A stretch of DNA of 7,565 bases, taken from the NCBI GenBank assembly GCA_905479845.1, contig CAJQOB010000384.1, forward strand, positions 1-7,565, in the 5' to 3' direction. How positions within the stretch are numbered: position 1 is the stretch's first letter; every line of letters begins with the position of its first letter. A program made the translations under genes and the position numbers. Below the pieces are notes generated by a model that saw nothing but the letters and a program-made list of their open reading frames with translations, made no database searches and was not told the origin of the DNA. Positions 1 through 7,329 of the stretch are shown here, one piece after another. The stretch is from an uncultured Flavobacteriales bacterium (lineage in GTDB: Bacteria; Bacteroidota; Bacteroidia; Flavobacteriales_D; Crocinitomicaceae).

Positions 1-810
1 TGATTCGCACACCGCCCCTTCATGAACTGTAGACATTTCGTTCAAGTATTCTGAACAGATTTCAAAATTTAAATCACCAACTTTCTGAACTGAAGCTCCG
101 TCAATAAACTTATCAATTTCTTCCAGCTTTGTATTCGTACCGTTTTTAATTGAAGTTGACATAGAGGGGGCTCCCGCTGGTTCAACGCCTATAATCTTAG
201 TATTCGGAGAACACATTCTAAATACACTTGCTATTCCAGAAGCAACTCCCCCTCCTCCAACCGGAAGAAACAAATAGTCTATTGGGGCCTTAGCTTGTTC
301 AAGAATTTCCAAAGCAATTGTAGCCTGACCTTCTATCACTTTTATATCATCAAATGGATGAACAAAAGACATATCTCTGTCTTCGCAGTAGCGCAAAGCC
401 TCTCGTGAAGCATCATCAAATGTATCTCCAGTGAGAACTATCTCGATATATTCGCCCCCGAATATTTTCACTCTTTCCAATTTCTGTTTTGGCGTTGGTA
501 GTGGCATAAAAATGACTCCTTTCGCCTTTTTTAAAAAGCACGAGTATGCAACACCCTGAGCATGATTCCCAGCACTTGCGCAAACAACTCCTTTTTCCAG
601 TTGAGAAGGGTTTAAAGAGGAAATTTTATTGAATGCACCTCTAATTTTGTACGATCGAACTTGCTGTAAATCTTCTCGTTTGAAGTAAATGTTTGCTTCA
701 TATTTGTTCGTTTGATTTGCATTCAACATCAATGGAGTTTTGGAAACCACATCGCGCATAAGCGATGCAGCTTCCTCCACATTTTTTAGTTTAACAATCT
801 CCTTGATCAT
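1..810 (-). CDS. ilvA: Threonine dehydratase (threonine ammonia-lyase), 3' end beyond window
   Basis: The first 270 codons are present and the rest runs off the left edge. IlvA is a cytoplasmic PLP enzyme that deaminates threonine to 2-oxobutanoate, the first step committed to isoleucine. Seen in the translation: KREDLQ at residues 44-49, the PLP-lysine motif SYKIRGA at 53-59 (Lys55 as Schiff-base lysine), SAGNHAQG at 79-86, and the glycine-rich PLP-phosphate loop VGGGGVASG at 184-192. These define the fold type II serine/threonine dehydratases. The start is the ATG at 810-808, which overlaps the ilvC TGA stop as ATGA and suggests coupled translation. Its place in an ilv operon favours the biosynthetic IlvA over catabolic TdcB. 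The C-terminal regulatory domain that would confirm isoleucine inhibition lies outside the window. No frameshift or stop is seen in the visible part. Confidence 0.95.
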   Translation of the reverse strand, partial: MIKEIVKLKNVEEAASLMRDVVSKTPLMLNANQTNKYEANIYFKREDLQQVRSYKIRGAFNKISSLNPSQLEKGVVCASAGNHAQGVAYSCFLKKAKGVIFMPLPTPKQKLERVKIFGGEYIEIVLTGDTFDDASREALRYCEDRDMSFVHPFDDIKVIEGQATIALEILEQAKAPIDYLFLPVGGGGVASGIASVFRMCSPNTKIIGVEPAGAPSMSTSIKNGTNTKLEEIDKFIDGASVQKVGDLNFEICSEYLNEMSTVHEGAVCES

Positions 811-2273
811 AAGCTTTTCATGTTTGTCATTGCCAAACGTAAGGACTCACCAACCAATTCAATAGGATGGTTTCTTATAGCAGCATTTACTCTTATCAAT
901 TCAATATTATCCACCTGTAGATTTTCTGAAAATGGCTTCCCAATTACATTTGTCTCAACCGTTTTCATAAAATCTTTTAACAGAGGACGGCAAGCATGAT
1001 CGAATAAATAACAACCATATTCCGCCGTGTCCGAGATAATTCTATTCATCTCAAAGAGCTTTTTTCGAGCGATAGTATTCGCAATTAATGGTGCCTCATG
1101 AAGCGATTCATAATATGCCGATTCTGCCTTAATTCCAGTTTCCACCATTGTTTCGTATGCTAGTTCAACTCCAGCCTTGACAAATGCGACCATCAACGTT
1201 CCATGATCAAAGTATTCTTGTTCCGCTATTTCCGATTCAGTACTGGCAGTTTTTTCAAATTCTGTTTGACCAGTCTTTTCTCTCCACTTTAAAAGGTTTG
1301 AATCGTTATTCGACCAATCCTTCATCATGTCTGCTGAAAACTCTCCCGACATAATTTCATCCATGTGTTTCTTAAAAAGCGGTTTCATTGTGCTTTTTAA
1401 TTCTTCAGATAACTTATTCGCTTCAATTTTCGCTGGGTTCGATAATCGATCCATCATATTGGTAATACCTCCATGTTTCAAAGCTTCGGTTATTACCTCC
1501 CATCCATTCTGAATAAGTTTGGCTGCATAATTTTTATCAACTCCATTTTCCACCATTTTATCAAAAGAAAGAATAGATCCTGTCTGAAGAACACCGCATA
1601 GAATTGTTTGTTCACCCATTAAATCAGATTTCACCTCAGCTACAAATGACGAATGTAATACTCCGGCTTTATGCCCTCCTGTCGCCGCAGCATAAGCTTT
1701 TGCCAATTCAAAACCAGTTTTGTTTGGATCATTTTCGGGATGAACAGCAATCAAAGTCGGCACTCCGAATCCACGTTTGTACTCTTCCCTGACCTCAGAT
1801 CCAGGGGATTTTGGAGCGACCATAATCACGGTAATATCATCCCTTACCTTCATTCCTTCTTCCACGATATTGAACCCATGAGAATAAGATAAAGTAGATC
1901 CTTTTTTCATTAGCGGCATTACCTTACTCACAACATTCGTGTGTTGTTTATCCGGAGTTAGATTGATTACTAAATCTGCAGATGGAAGCATTTCTTCATA
2001 AGTTCCTACCCGAAAGTTATTATTGTTAGCATTCTGAAAGGAAGTTCTTTTCTCTTCAATAGCTGATTCACGAAGTGCATAAGAAATGTCAAGACCGGAA
2101 TCTCTCATGTTTAATCCCTGATTCAAACCTTGAGCACCACATCCTATGATGACGATTTCCTTTCCTTTGAGCGGACCTGTCTTATTTTCAAATTCGGAGT
2201 TATGTAATAAATCGCACTGCCCAAGTTGCGCCAATTGCTCTCTAAGAGATAAGGAGTTAAAATAGTTTTTCAT
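807..2273 (-). CDS. ilvC: Ketol-acid reductoisomerase (NADP+), class II long form
   Basis: This enzyme uses Mg2+ and NADPH to isomerise and reduce 2-acetolactate and 2-aceto-2-hydroxybutanoate to the dihydroxy acids. The product is 488 aa, matching the long class II form of E. coli type rather than the roughly 330-aa class I form. The Rossmann loop is GCGAQG at residues 44-49, with Arg68, Arg76 and Ser78 where E. coli binds the NADPH phosphate. The known E. coli active-site residues all occur at the same numbers: His132, Lys155, Asp217, Glu221, Glu389, Glu393 and Ser414. Two IlvC C-terminal domains follow the N-terminal domain, as in the class II family. The start lies 7 nt after the ilvN stop; the stop overlaps the ilvA start by 4 nt. 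It appears fully functional. Confidence 0.98.
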   Translation of the reverse strand: MKNYFNSLSLREQLAQLGQCDLLHNSEFENKTGPLKGKEIVIIGCGAQGLNQGLNMRDSGLDISYALRESAIEEKRTSFQNANNNNFRVGTYEEMLPSADLVINLTPDKQHTNVVSKVMPLMKKGSTLSYSHGFNIVEEGMKVRDDITVIMVAPKSPGSEVREEYKRGFGVPTLIAVHPENDPNKTGFELAKAYAAATGGHKAGVLHSSFVAEVKSDLMGEQTILCGVLQTGSILSFDKMVENGVDKNYAAKLIQNGWEVITEALKHGGITNMMDRLSNPAKIEANKLSEELKSTMKPLFKKHMDEIMSGEFSADMMKDWSNNDSNLLKWREKTGQTEFEKTASTESEIAEQEYFDHGTLMVAFVKAGVELAYETMVETGIKAESAYYESLHEAPLIANTIARKKLFEMNRIISDTAEYGCYLFDHACRPLLKDFMKTVETNVIGKPFSENLQVDNIELIRVNAAIRNHPIELVGESLRLAMTNMKSL

Positions 2274-2280
2274 GATACTG

Positions 2281-2811
2281 TTATTTGATGTTGTTTTCTA
2301 ATTCTTCTATTATTGATGTCAATGTTTTCATTGGTTTGCTAATGGCAATTCTGCCTGATCGAACAAATTCCAGAATCCCAAAGGGCTTGAGGTCGTTAAA
2401 CAAAGCATGAGTCTCATCTTTATGCCCGGTTTTTTCAATCACTGTGAAATTTGATTCGACTGACAAGACCCTTGCATAATGAGACCTCACTATCTTTTCG
2501 GCTTCCTTCCCAGCCACGAGGATGTCGGTTGGAACCTTGTACAGTGCCAATTCCTGATACACGATTTGTTCATCTTCATGGTAAAAAGCTCTAATTATTT
2601 CGACTTGTTTTTCCAATTGAAGCACGACTTTCTTTAGCATGTCTTCTGTTTCTGTGATCACTATCGTATAGCGATGTACATTCTCAACTTCGCTGTCAGA
2701 AACAGCCATGCTTTCTATATTAATTTTCCTTCTTGTGAAGATTATAGTGACTCTATTTAGCAGTCCCACTCTATTCTCCGTAAAAACTGATATTGTATAC
2801 CTCTTTTTCAT
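2281..2811 (-). CDS. ilvN: Acetolactate synthase regulatory (small) subunit
   Basis: IlvN is the regulatory partner of IlvB; it raises catalytic activity and confers valine feedback inhibition. The protein is 176 aa. An N-terminal ACT domain spans about residues 4-78 (TENRVGLLNRV at 11-21, then RKINIES at 28-34), and a C-terminal domain contains the family-typical EFVRSGRIAISK near its end. Asn13, Gly16 and Asn31 align with E. coli IlvH Asn11, Gly14 and Asn29, positions known from valine-resistant or valine-binding studies, so valine sensitivity is likely (inference). It starts 6 nt after the ilvB stop, as expected for subunits made together, and ends 7 nt before ilvC. The ATG has no Shine-Dalgarno; the purine-rich AGAGAT just before it is only a weak candidate. 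The length is within the range of IlvH/IlvN proteins. Confidence 0.96.
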   Translation of the reverse strand: MKKRYTISVFTENRVGLLNRVTIIFTRRKINIESMAVSDSEVENVHRYTIVITETEDMLKKVVLQLEKQVEIIRAFYHEDEQIVYQELALYKVPTDILVAGKEAEKIVRSHYARVLSVESNFTVIEKTGHKDETHALFNDLKPFGILEFVRSGRIAISKPMKTLTSIIEELENNIK

Positions 2812-2817
2812 ATCTCT

Positions 2818-4548
2818 TTATTTTAATCGGATTTCTGATACTGAAGCTCCTGTTGGAACCATGGGAAATACGTTGTTTTCTTTTCCTACTTTCACTTCCA
2901 GAAAATAAGCTCCTTTATGGTTAGTCATTTCTGAAACAGCCGACTCTAAATCTTCTCGTTTTGTCACTTTCTTTGCTGCTATTCCATATCCTTTCACAAT
3001 GGATTGAAAATCTGGATTAGCCATAGTCGTTGAGGCATATCTCTTATCAAAAAAGAGCTCTTGCCATTGACGCACCATTCCTAAAAACTCATTATTGAGA
3101 ACCACAATCTTAACTGCCGTTTTTTTTTGAAAAATTGTACCCAATTCTTGGATCGTCATTTGGAATCCTCCATCACCAATTACGGCAATTACTTCTTTGT
3201 CTGGTTGCCCCATTTTTGCACCAATTGCAGCAGGTAAACAGAACCCCATTGTGCCAAGGCCTCCTGAGGTTATCATTGATTTTGATCGCTTAAACTTTGC
3301 GTATCGGCAAGCTACCATTTGGTGCTGACCAACATCAGTCACTACGATAGCCTCACCCTTTGTGTTTTTATTAATCTCATGTAAAACTTCTCCCATTGAA
3401 AGTGCTTCCACCGACGGGCGTAGCTCTTCACTGATCACCGTTTCATGTTCTTCATGTTCCAATTTTCTAAATTCCTGCAACCATGACAGGTGTTCATTTT
3501 CTTGCAGTAATTCAGTTAAAGCACTTAGTGATTCTTTAGCGTCTCCAAGTACGGCAACATCTGCTTTTACATTTTTATCAATCTCCGCAGGATCTATTTC
3601 AAGATGCACAACTTTTGCTTGTTTCGCATATCTTGAAAGGTCACCAGTTACGCGATCATCGAAACGCATCCCCACAGCTATCAAAACATCGCATTCGTTG
3701 GTCATTTTGTTTGGCGCATAATTTCCATGCATACCTAGCATTCCTACGTTTAAAAAATGATCTGACTCCAGAGCAGACAAGCCCATTATGGTCCATGCAG
3801 CAGGGATTCCTGCCTTTTCAATGAATGTTTTAAATTCTTTCTCTGCTTCTGACAAAATCACGCCTTGACCAAATAGAACCATTGGTTTTTCTGCTGAGTT
3901 AATCAAATCAGCAGCGTTCCGAAGTTGATCTTGGTTCAAGTTGTTTTTAGTTTGATAACTACGCATTCCTTTGAAGGGTTGATAACTGTATTTCAGTTTT
4001 TCGAATTGGGCATCTTTTGTAATATCAATCAGAACTGGGCCTGGCCGTCCTGAACGCGCAATGTAAAATGCTTTAGCAATGGCCTCTGGAATTTCCTCAG
4101 CCCTTGTCACCTGATAATTCCATTTAGTCACGGGCATTGATATTCCAATTACATCCGTTTCTTGAAATGCATCTGTTCCTAGCAGATGACTGTGCACTTG
4201 TCCTGTAATACAGACCAATGGAGTGGAATCGATCTGCGCATCGGCAATACCAGTAATCAAATTGGTCGCTCCTGGTCCTGAGGTAGCCATACAAACACCA
4301 ACTTTACCAGTTGCTCTTGCATAACCTTGTGCTGCATGAATTGCTCCTTGTTCGTGGCGCGTTAAAATATGGTTTAATTGATCTTCGACATCATAAAGCG
4401 CGTCGTACACAGGCATAATCGCACCTCCAGGATACCCGAATATTAGATTAACGTTTTCATCTATTAATGCCTGAACTAAGGCTTGTGCTCCTGACATTGT
4501 ATTTGTTTTGGTAAGGAGATTCTCCTTTTCTAATTCTATTGTTTTCAT
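2818..4548 (-). CDS. ilvB: Acetolactate synthase (acetohydroxyacid synthase) catalytic large subunit
   Basis: This ThDP-dependent carboligase condenses pyruvate with pyruvate or 2-oxobutanoate, giving 2-acetolactate (valine, leucine) or 2-aceto-2-hydroxybutanoate (isoleucine). The 576-aa product has the three-domain layout of the family: PYR domain with GYPGGA at residues 38-43 and the ThDP-activating glutamate Glu66 in RHEQGAIHAAQG; a central FAD-type domain with GMRFDDRVTGD at 293-303; and a PP domain with the GDG...NN ThDP/Mg2+ motif (GDG 458-460, Asn485-Asn486). MVRQWQELFF at 491-500 and MVPTGAS near the C-terminus are typical of acetohydroxyacid synthases rather than pyruvate oxidase or catabolic AlsS. 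The neighbouring small subunit supports the anabolic assignment. The start is 3 nt after the ilvD stop. An internal in-frame ATG at residue 18, just before the conserved SGAQALVQAL, could also be the true start. Confidence 0.97.
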   Translation of the reverse strand: MKTIELEKENLLTKTNTMSGAQALVQALIDENVNLIFGYPGGAIMPVYDALYDVEDQLNHILTRHEQGAIHAAQGYARATGKVGVCMATSGPGATNLITGIADAQIDSTPLVCITGQVHSHLLGTDAFQETDVIGISMPVTKWNYQVTRAEEIPEAIAKAFYIARSGRPGPVLIDITKDAQFEKLKYSYQPFKGMRSYQTKNNLNQDQLRNAADLINSAEKPMVLFGQGVILSEAEKEFKTFIEKAGIPAAWTIMGLSALESDHFLNVGMLGMHGNYAPNKMTNECDVLIAVGMRFDDRVTGDLSRYAKQAKVVHLEIDPAEIDKNVKADVAVLGDAKESLSALTELLQENEHLSWLQEFRKLEHEEHETVISEELRPSVEALSMGEVLHEINKNTKGEAIVVTDVGQHQMVACRYAKFKRSKSMITSGGLGTMGFCLPAAIGAKMGQPDKEVIAVIGDGGFQMTIQELGTIFQKKTAVKIVVLNNEFLGMVRQWQELFFDKRYASTTMANPDFQSIVKGYGIAAKKVTKREDLESAVSEMTNHKGAYFLEVKVGKENNVFPMVPTGASVSEIRLK

Positions 4549-4551
4549 TTT

Positions 4552-6228
4552 TTAAAATTTATCGGTAACACAACCTTCTGAGGCGGAAGAAACCGCATGT
4601 GCGTATTTACTTAGCACCCCTCGTGTAAACTTCAACGCTGGTGCCTTCCATTCGCTTTTTCTTTCTTTCAACTCCTTATCTGAAACATTTAGGGTAATCC
4701 TATTCAGGGTGGCATCAATGGTAATCTCATCTCCATTATTTACTAAAGCAATAGGTCCACCTACCTGCGCTTCGGGCGACACATGACCTACAACAAATCC
4801 ATGAGACCCTCCAGAAAACCTTCCATCGGTGATAAGAGCAACATCATTCCCTAATCCTGCACCAATTATTGCAGCTGTCGGCTTGAGCATTTCAGGCATT
4901 CCAGGACCTCCTTTTGGACCTTCGTATCGAATGACGACCACATCACCTTTGATTACTTTTCCTTGTTGAATACCATCGTTTGCTTCGTATTCCGAGTTAA
5001 AAACCCTCGCAGTCCCAGTAAACTCGAGTCCTTCTTTGCCCGTTATTTTTGCAACAGCTCCTGTCGGTGATAAGTTTCCTTTTAAGATTCTCAAATGCCC
5101 TGTTGGTTTTATTGGGTTATTTACTGGTTTAATTACATCTTGCCCTTTTGTGAGTGACTTCACACCTCTTAGGTTTTCTTCCAAGGTTTTACCCGTAACT
5201 GTTAGACAGTCACCATGTAGCAAACCTTCCTCCAACAAGTACTTAAGAACTGCAGGAATACCTCCTATTTCATGCACATCTTCCATGAGGTATTTCCCAC
5301 TCGGCTTGAGGTCGGCAAGAAATGGTGTTGTATTCGAGATGCGATGGAAATCATCCAATGTAAAATCTATTTCGGCAGTACTCGCGATAGCCAAAAAGTG
5401 CAAAACAGCATTCGTTGAACCTCCTAATACGGTCACAAGTCTAATTGCATTCTCTAGGGATTTTTTCGTGACAATATCTCTGGGTTTGATATCTCGCTCA
5501 AGCAGAATTCTCAGCGCTTCTCCCGCTTTAATACTCTCTTCTTTTTTTGCATCAGATAAAGCTGGGTTGGAAGAATTGAAAGGCAAGGACATCCCCAGTG
5601 CTTCAATCGCTGATGCCATTGTGTTTGCTGTATACATTCCCCCACATGCACCTGCTCCTGGACATGATTTTTCGATGACGTTTTGGTATTCCTTATCATC
5701 TATCTTTCCCGCATTTTTTTGACCCCAGGCTTCAAAGGCTGATACTACATCCAATTTTTTTCCTTCATGACAACCTGATGCAATGGTTCCACCATAAACT
5801 AAAACGCTCGGCCGGTTCACGCGCAGCATTGCTATAAGTGCACCTGGCATATTCTTGTCACAGCCCACGACAGTTACCAAACCGTCATAGGACATTCCTT
5901 CAACCACCATCTCCATAGAGTCGGCAATAACATCTCGAGATGGCAAGGAATAACGCATCCCTGGTGTCCCCATGGATATCCCATCACTGACTCCGATGGT
6001 ATTGAAAATCAATCCAACAAGGTCTTCATTCAACGTACCTTCCTTCACTTTTTTTGCGAGGTCATTTAAATGCATGTTGCATGGATTTCCTTCATATCCA
6101 GTACTGGCGATTCCCACAAATGGTTTTTTCAAATCGTCCTTCGATAATCCTATCGCGTGCAACATTGCCTGTGCCGCTGGTTGTGAGTCATCTTGTGTGA
6201 CCCTGCAACTATATTTGTTTAGTTTCAT
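4552..6228 (-). CDS. ilvD: Dihydroxy-acid dehydratase
   Basis: IlvD is an iron-sulfur, Mg2+-dependent dehydratase that converts 2,3-dihydroxyisovalerate and 2,3-dihydroxy-3-methylvalerate into the keto acids of valine and isoleucine. The 558-aa length fits the IlvD/Edd family. Key motifs are GNPCNMH at residues 47-53, SDGISMGTPGMRYSLPSR from 81, GCDKNMPG at 122-129, GACGGMYTANTM at 193-204 and, near the C-terminus, TDGRFSGGSHGFVVGHVSPEA. Cys50, Cys123 and Cys195 sit where the [2Fe-2S] type of the enzyme holds its cluster. That suggests the more oxygen-tolerant type rather than the oxygen-labile [4Fe-4S] E. coli enzyme (inference). The start codon overlaps the ilvE stop as ATGA (6225-6228), which points to translational coupling. 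A 228-aa open frame on the opposite strand is a codon-structure shadow and is not called. Confidence 0.97.
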   Translation of the reverse strand: MKLNKYSCRVTQDDSQPAAQAMLHAIGLSKDDLKKPFVGIASTGYEGNPCNMHLNDLAKKVKEGTLNEDLVGLIFNTIGVSDGISMGTPGMRYSLPSRDVIADSMEMVVEGMSYDGLVTVVGCDKNMPGALIAMLRVNRPSVLVYGGTIASGCHEGKKLDVVSAFEAWGQKNAGKIDDKEYQNVIEKSCPGAGACGGMYTANTMASAIEALGMSLPFNSSNPALSDAKKEESIKAGEALRILLERDIKPRDIVTKKSLENAIRLVTVLGGSTNAVLHFLAIASTAEIDFTLDDFHRISNTTPFLADLKPSGKYLMEDVHEIGGIPAVLKYLLEEGLLHGDCLTVTGKTLEENLRGVKSLTKGQDVIKPVNNPIKPTGHLRILKGNLSPTGAVAKITGKEGLEFTGTARVFNSEYEANDGIQQGKVIKGDVVVIRYEGPKGGPGMPEMLKPTAAIIGAGLGNDVALITDGRFSGGSHGFVVGHVSPEAQVGGPIALVNNGDEITIDATLNRITLNVSDKELKERKSEWKAPALKFTRGVLSKYAHAVSSASEGCVTDKF

Positions 6229-7115
6229 ACCAATTCAAAATTTCTGTATTCTACTTTCTGTACTCGATTGAGGTAAGCCGCTGAAAGCGCCGCTCCCAAT
6301 GTTTCTTCCCATGGCAAGTTGAATGCCTTACCATCCAGGCTTTCGATTCCTGCAACTTCGGCCGCCGTACCTGTAAAAAATGCTCCATCAGCATTGTATA
6401 CCTCATCAGGGGTGAAGAATTTTTCAAACACTTCAATTCCCAACTCTTTGGCCAATTCCAGAACTGTTTGACGCGTTATTCCAGCGAGGATATTTCCTAG
6501 TGGAGCGGTGTACAATTTGTCGTCCTTTTCAAAAAAGAAATTCGCCCCAGGTCCTTCGGCTACATTTCCATTCATATCCAAAAGCAACGCTTCATCATAT
6601 CCTTTGTTTTTCGCTTCAGTTGTTGCGAGGATGGAATTCGTATAATGTCCGGTCACTTTAGCTTCTACGTGACATGATTTTGGGTTTGGGCGTTGGAACG
6701 AAGAAGTCATTACACGTAGCATATCATCCCCCAGATATCGATCCCAACTCCATGAGCACAAGAGAACATGTACTTCGTCTGTAGGTTGCAAAGACATATT
6801 TGCCCCCAAATAAACCAAAGGTCTGATGTAGGCGTTTTGTAAATCGTTTCGTTCGAGTAACTCATAGGTTAATTCTACCAACTCTTCTACGGAATAATTT
6901 AATTGGATGTGCATTTTCTCGGCTGAATACAACAGTCGTTCATAGTGTTCTTTCGCTTTAAAAACTTTGGCGCCATCTTCGGTAGCATACGACCGAATTC
7001 CTTCAAACACTCCTGATCCATAGTGCATCGTTTGTGCGTACAGGTCCGTTGAAGCATCTTTTGCTTTCATCCATTTTCCATCTAAAAAGATGGTTGTGTT
7101 CTCATTGTAATACAT
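6225..7115 (-). CDS. ilvE: Branched-chain amino acid aminotransferase
   Basis: IlvE is a PLP enzyme that transfers the amino group from glutamate to the keto acids of valine, isoleucine and leucine. The 296-aa protein is a fold type IV (class IV) aminotransferase. HYGSGVFEGIRSY lies at residues 31-43; the PLP lysine is Lys153 in EAKVTGHYTNS (151-161), with Glu187 in NVAEGPGANFFF as the conserved pyridine-nitrogen partner. AGITRQTV (211-218) and TGTAAEV (248-254) are phosphate- and substrate-loop motifs. FEGIRSY near the N-terminus and the operon context favour a branched-chain rather than a D-amino acid or aminodeoxychorismate enzyme. It is the first structural gene, starting 26 nt after the T-run of the second attenuator. 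The spacer (7116-7140) is almost pure A/T with no Shine-Dalgarno, typical of Bacteroidota translation starts. It shares ATGA with ilvD. Confidence 0.97.
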   Translation of the reverse strand: MYYNENTTIFLDGKWMKAKDASTDLYAQTMHYGSGVFEGIRSYATEDGAKVFKAKEHYERLLYSAEKMHIQLNYSVEELVELTYELLERNDLQNAYIRPLVYLGANMSLQPTDEVHVLLCSWSWDRYLGDDMLRVMTSSFQRPNPKSCHVEAKVTGHYTNSILATTEAKNKGYDEALLLDMNGNVAEGPGANFFFEKDDKLYTAPLGNILAGITRQTVLELAKELGIEVFEKFFTPDEVYNADGAFFTGTAAEVAGIESLDGKAFNLPWEETLGAALSAAYLNRVQKVEYRNFELV

Positions 7116-7140
7116 ACTATTTGTTTTTTTTATTTAATTC

Positions 7141-7175
7141 AAAAAAAAAGCCATTCTCGAAGTGAGAAGGGCTTT
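7141..7175 (-). terminator. Attenuator terminator 2, directly upstream of ilvE
   Basis: Read on the minus strand, AAAGCC pairs with GGCTTT, then after one C/T mismatch TTCTC pairs with GAGAA, closing a 5-nt loop. A run of nine T follows. This is a canonical intrinsic terminator, but it lies between a short Ile/Val/Leu-rich open frame and ilvE and points towards ilvE. It therefore acts as an attenuator, stopping transcription before the structural genes when the RNA folds this way. Its 5' arm can pair instead with the stop-codon region of leader peptide 2. Confidence 0.92.
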
Positions 7176-7205
7176 ACATTTATGTACGATCGTCCTAGTC
7201 TCACT
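7161..7205 (-). promoter_or_regulatory. Antiterminator pairing of attenuator 2
   Basis: On the minus strand AGTGAGA (7205-7199), which contains the TGA stop of leader 2, is fully complementary to TCTCACT (7167-7161) in the ascending arm and loop of terminator 2; a G-U pair can extend it. Forming this stem destroys the terminator. A ribosome at the leader stop codon covers AGTGAGA and frees the terminator. One stalled earlier, on the Ile/Val run, leaves it free to pair. A protector pairing also exists: ATCGTC (7233-7228, Ile-Val codons) with GACGAT (7194-7189). The pairings are seen in sequence; the switching is inferred from classical ilv/leu/his attenuation. Confidence 0.75.
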
Positions 7206-7260
7206 CGGTTAGAGCAGAAATAATAATGACGATAATAATGTTGTTCAATACGTGTTTCAT
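7201..7260 (-). CDS. Leader peptide 2, Ile/Val/Leu-rich attenuator peptide
   Basis: A 19-codon frame, MKHVLNNIIIVIIISALTE with a TGA stop, lies between the two terminators. Ten of 19 codons are branched-chain (6 Ile, 2 Val, 2 Leu), including an unbroken Ile-Ile-Ile-Val-Ile-Ile-Ile run, which is what a regulatory peptide sensing charged tRNA-Ile and tRNA-Val should look like. Its stop codon lies inside the segment that can pair with terminator 2. The peptide itself is presumably without function; slow translation is the signal. An in-frame ATG at 7275 would add MNRTF, but it abuts the T-run of terminator 1. The start at 7260 is chosen because it leaves room for ribosome binding, though this is uncertain. 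No Shine-Dalgarno is seen. Confidence 0.85.
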   Translation of the reverse strand: MKHVLNNIIIVIIISALTE

Positions 7261-7275
7261 AAAAGTTCTATTCAT

Positions 7276-7301
7276 AAAAAAAGCCATCCTAATGGATGGC
7301 T
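7276..7301 (-). terminator. Attenuator terminator 1, between the two leader peptides
   Basis: On the minus strand AGCCATCC pairs perfectly with GGATGGCT (8 bp) around an ATTA loop, followed by seven T. It is a compact intrinsic terminator between the stop of leader peptide 1 and the start of leader peptide 2. Transcripts ending here would contain leader 1 only, so RNA polymerase must pass this site before meeting the second attenuator. Its 5' arm has an alternative partner at the leader 1 stop codon. Confidence 0.92.
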
Positions 7302-7329
7302 ATAAATTATATGTTTACATATACCATCC
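7294..7329 (-). promoter_or_regulatory. Antiterminator pairing of attenuator 1
   Basis: Minus-strand GGATGG (7329-7324), beginning at the last base of the leader 1 TAG stop, is complementary to CCATCC (7299-7294), the 5' arm of terminator 1. A TATA/TATA pairing extends the stem past a one-base bulge. The enclosed bases hold a small perfect hairpin (ATATGT, AA, ACATAT). A protector pairing is CCATC (7370-7366, inside the leader's Pro-Ser codons) with GATGG (7328-7324). All four classical attenuator segments are thus present: 1:2 protector, 2:3 antiterminator, 3:4 terminator. The pairings are observed; the regulatory behaviour is inferred. Confidence 0.75.

Noticed and set aside
1604..1892. Short plus-strand frames opposite ilvC
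   Set aside because: They are antisense to the catalytic core of IlvC and have no independent support.
3362..3721. A 119-codon plus-strand frame opposite ilvB, very rich in serine
   Set aside because: It is antisense to the conserved middle of IlvB; the serine- and cysteine-rich translation is typical of a shadow frame.
5036..5722. A 228-codon open frame on the plus strand, opposite ilvD
   Set aside because: It is fully antisense to well-conserved IlvD motifs and its translation resembles no recognisable protein; a long antisense frame is a common by-product of codon bias.
6251..6436. A 61-codon minus-strand frame inside ilvE in another reading frame
   Set aside because: It overlaps the conserved C-terminal part of IlvE and its translation has no recognisable features.
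7276..7301. Terminator 1 as the end of an unrelated upstream gene
   Set aside because: No gene of useful size lies upstream on the minus strand; the only frame before it is the Ile/Val-rich leader, and the terminator arm pairs with that leader's stop region.
7141..7320. T-box riboswitch as the explanation for the leader
   Set aside because: The conserved T-box sequence (AGGGTGGNACCGCG type) is absent, while two Ile/Val-rich frames with stop-codon-linked alternative pairings fit peptide attenuation.
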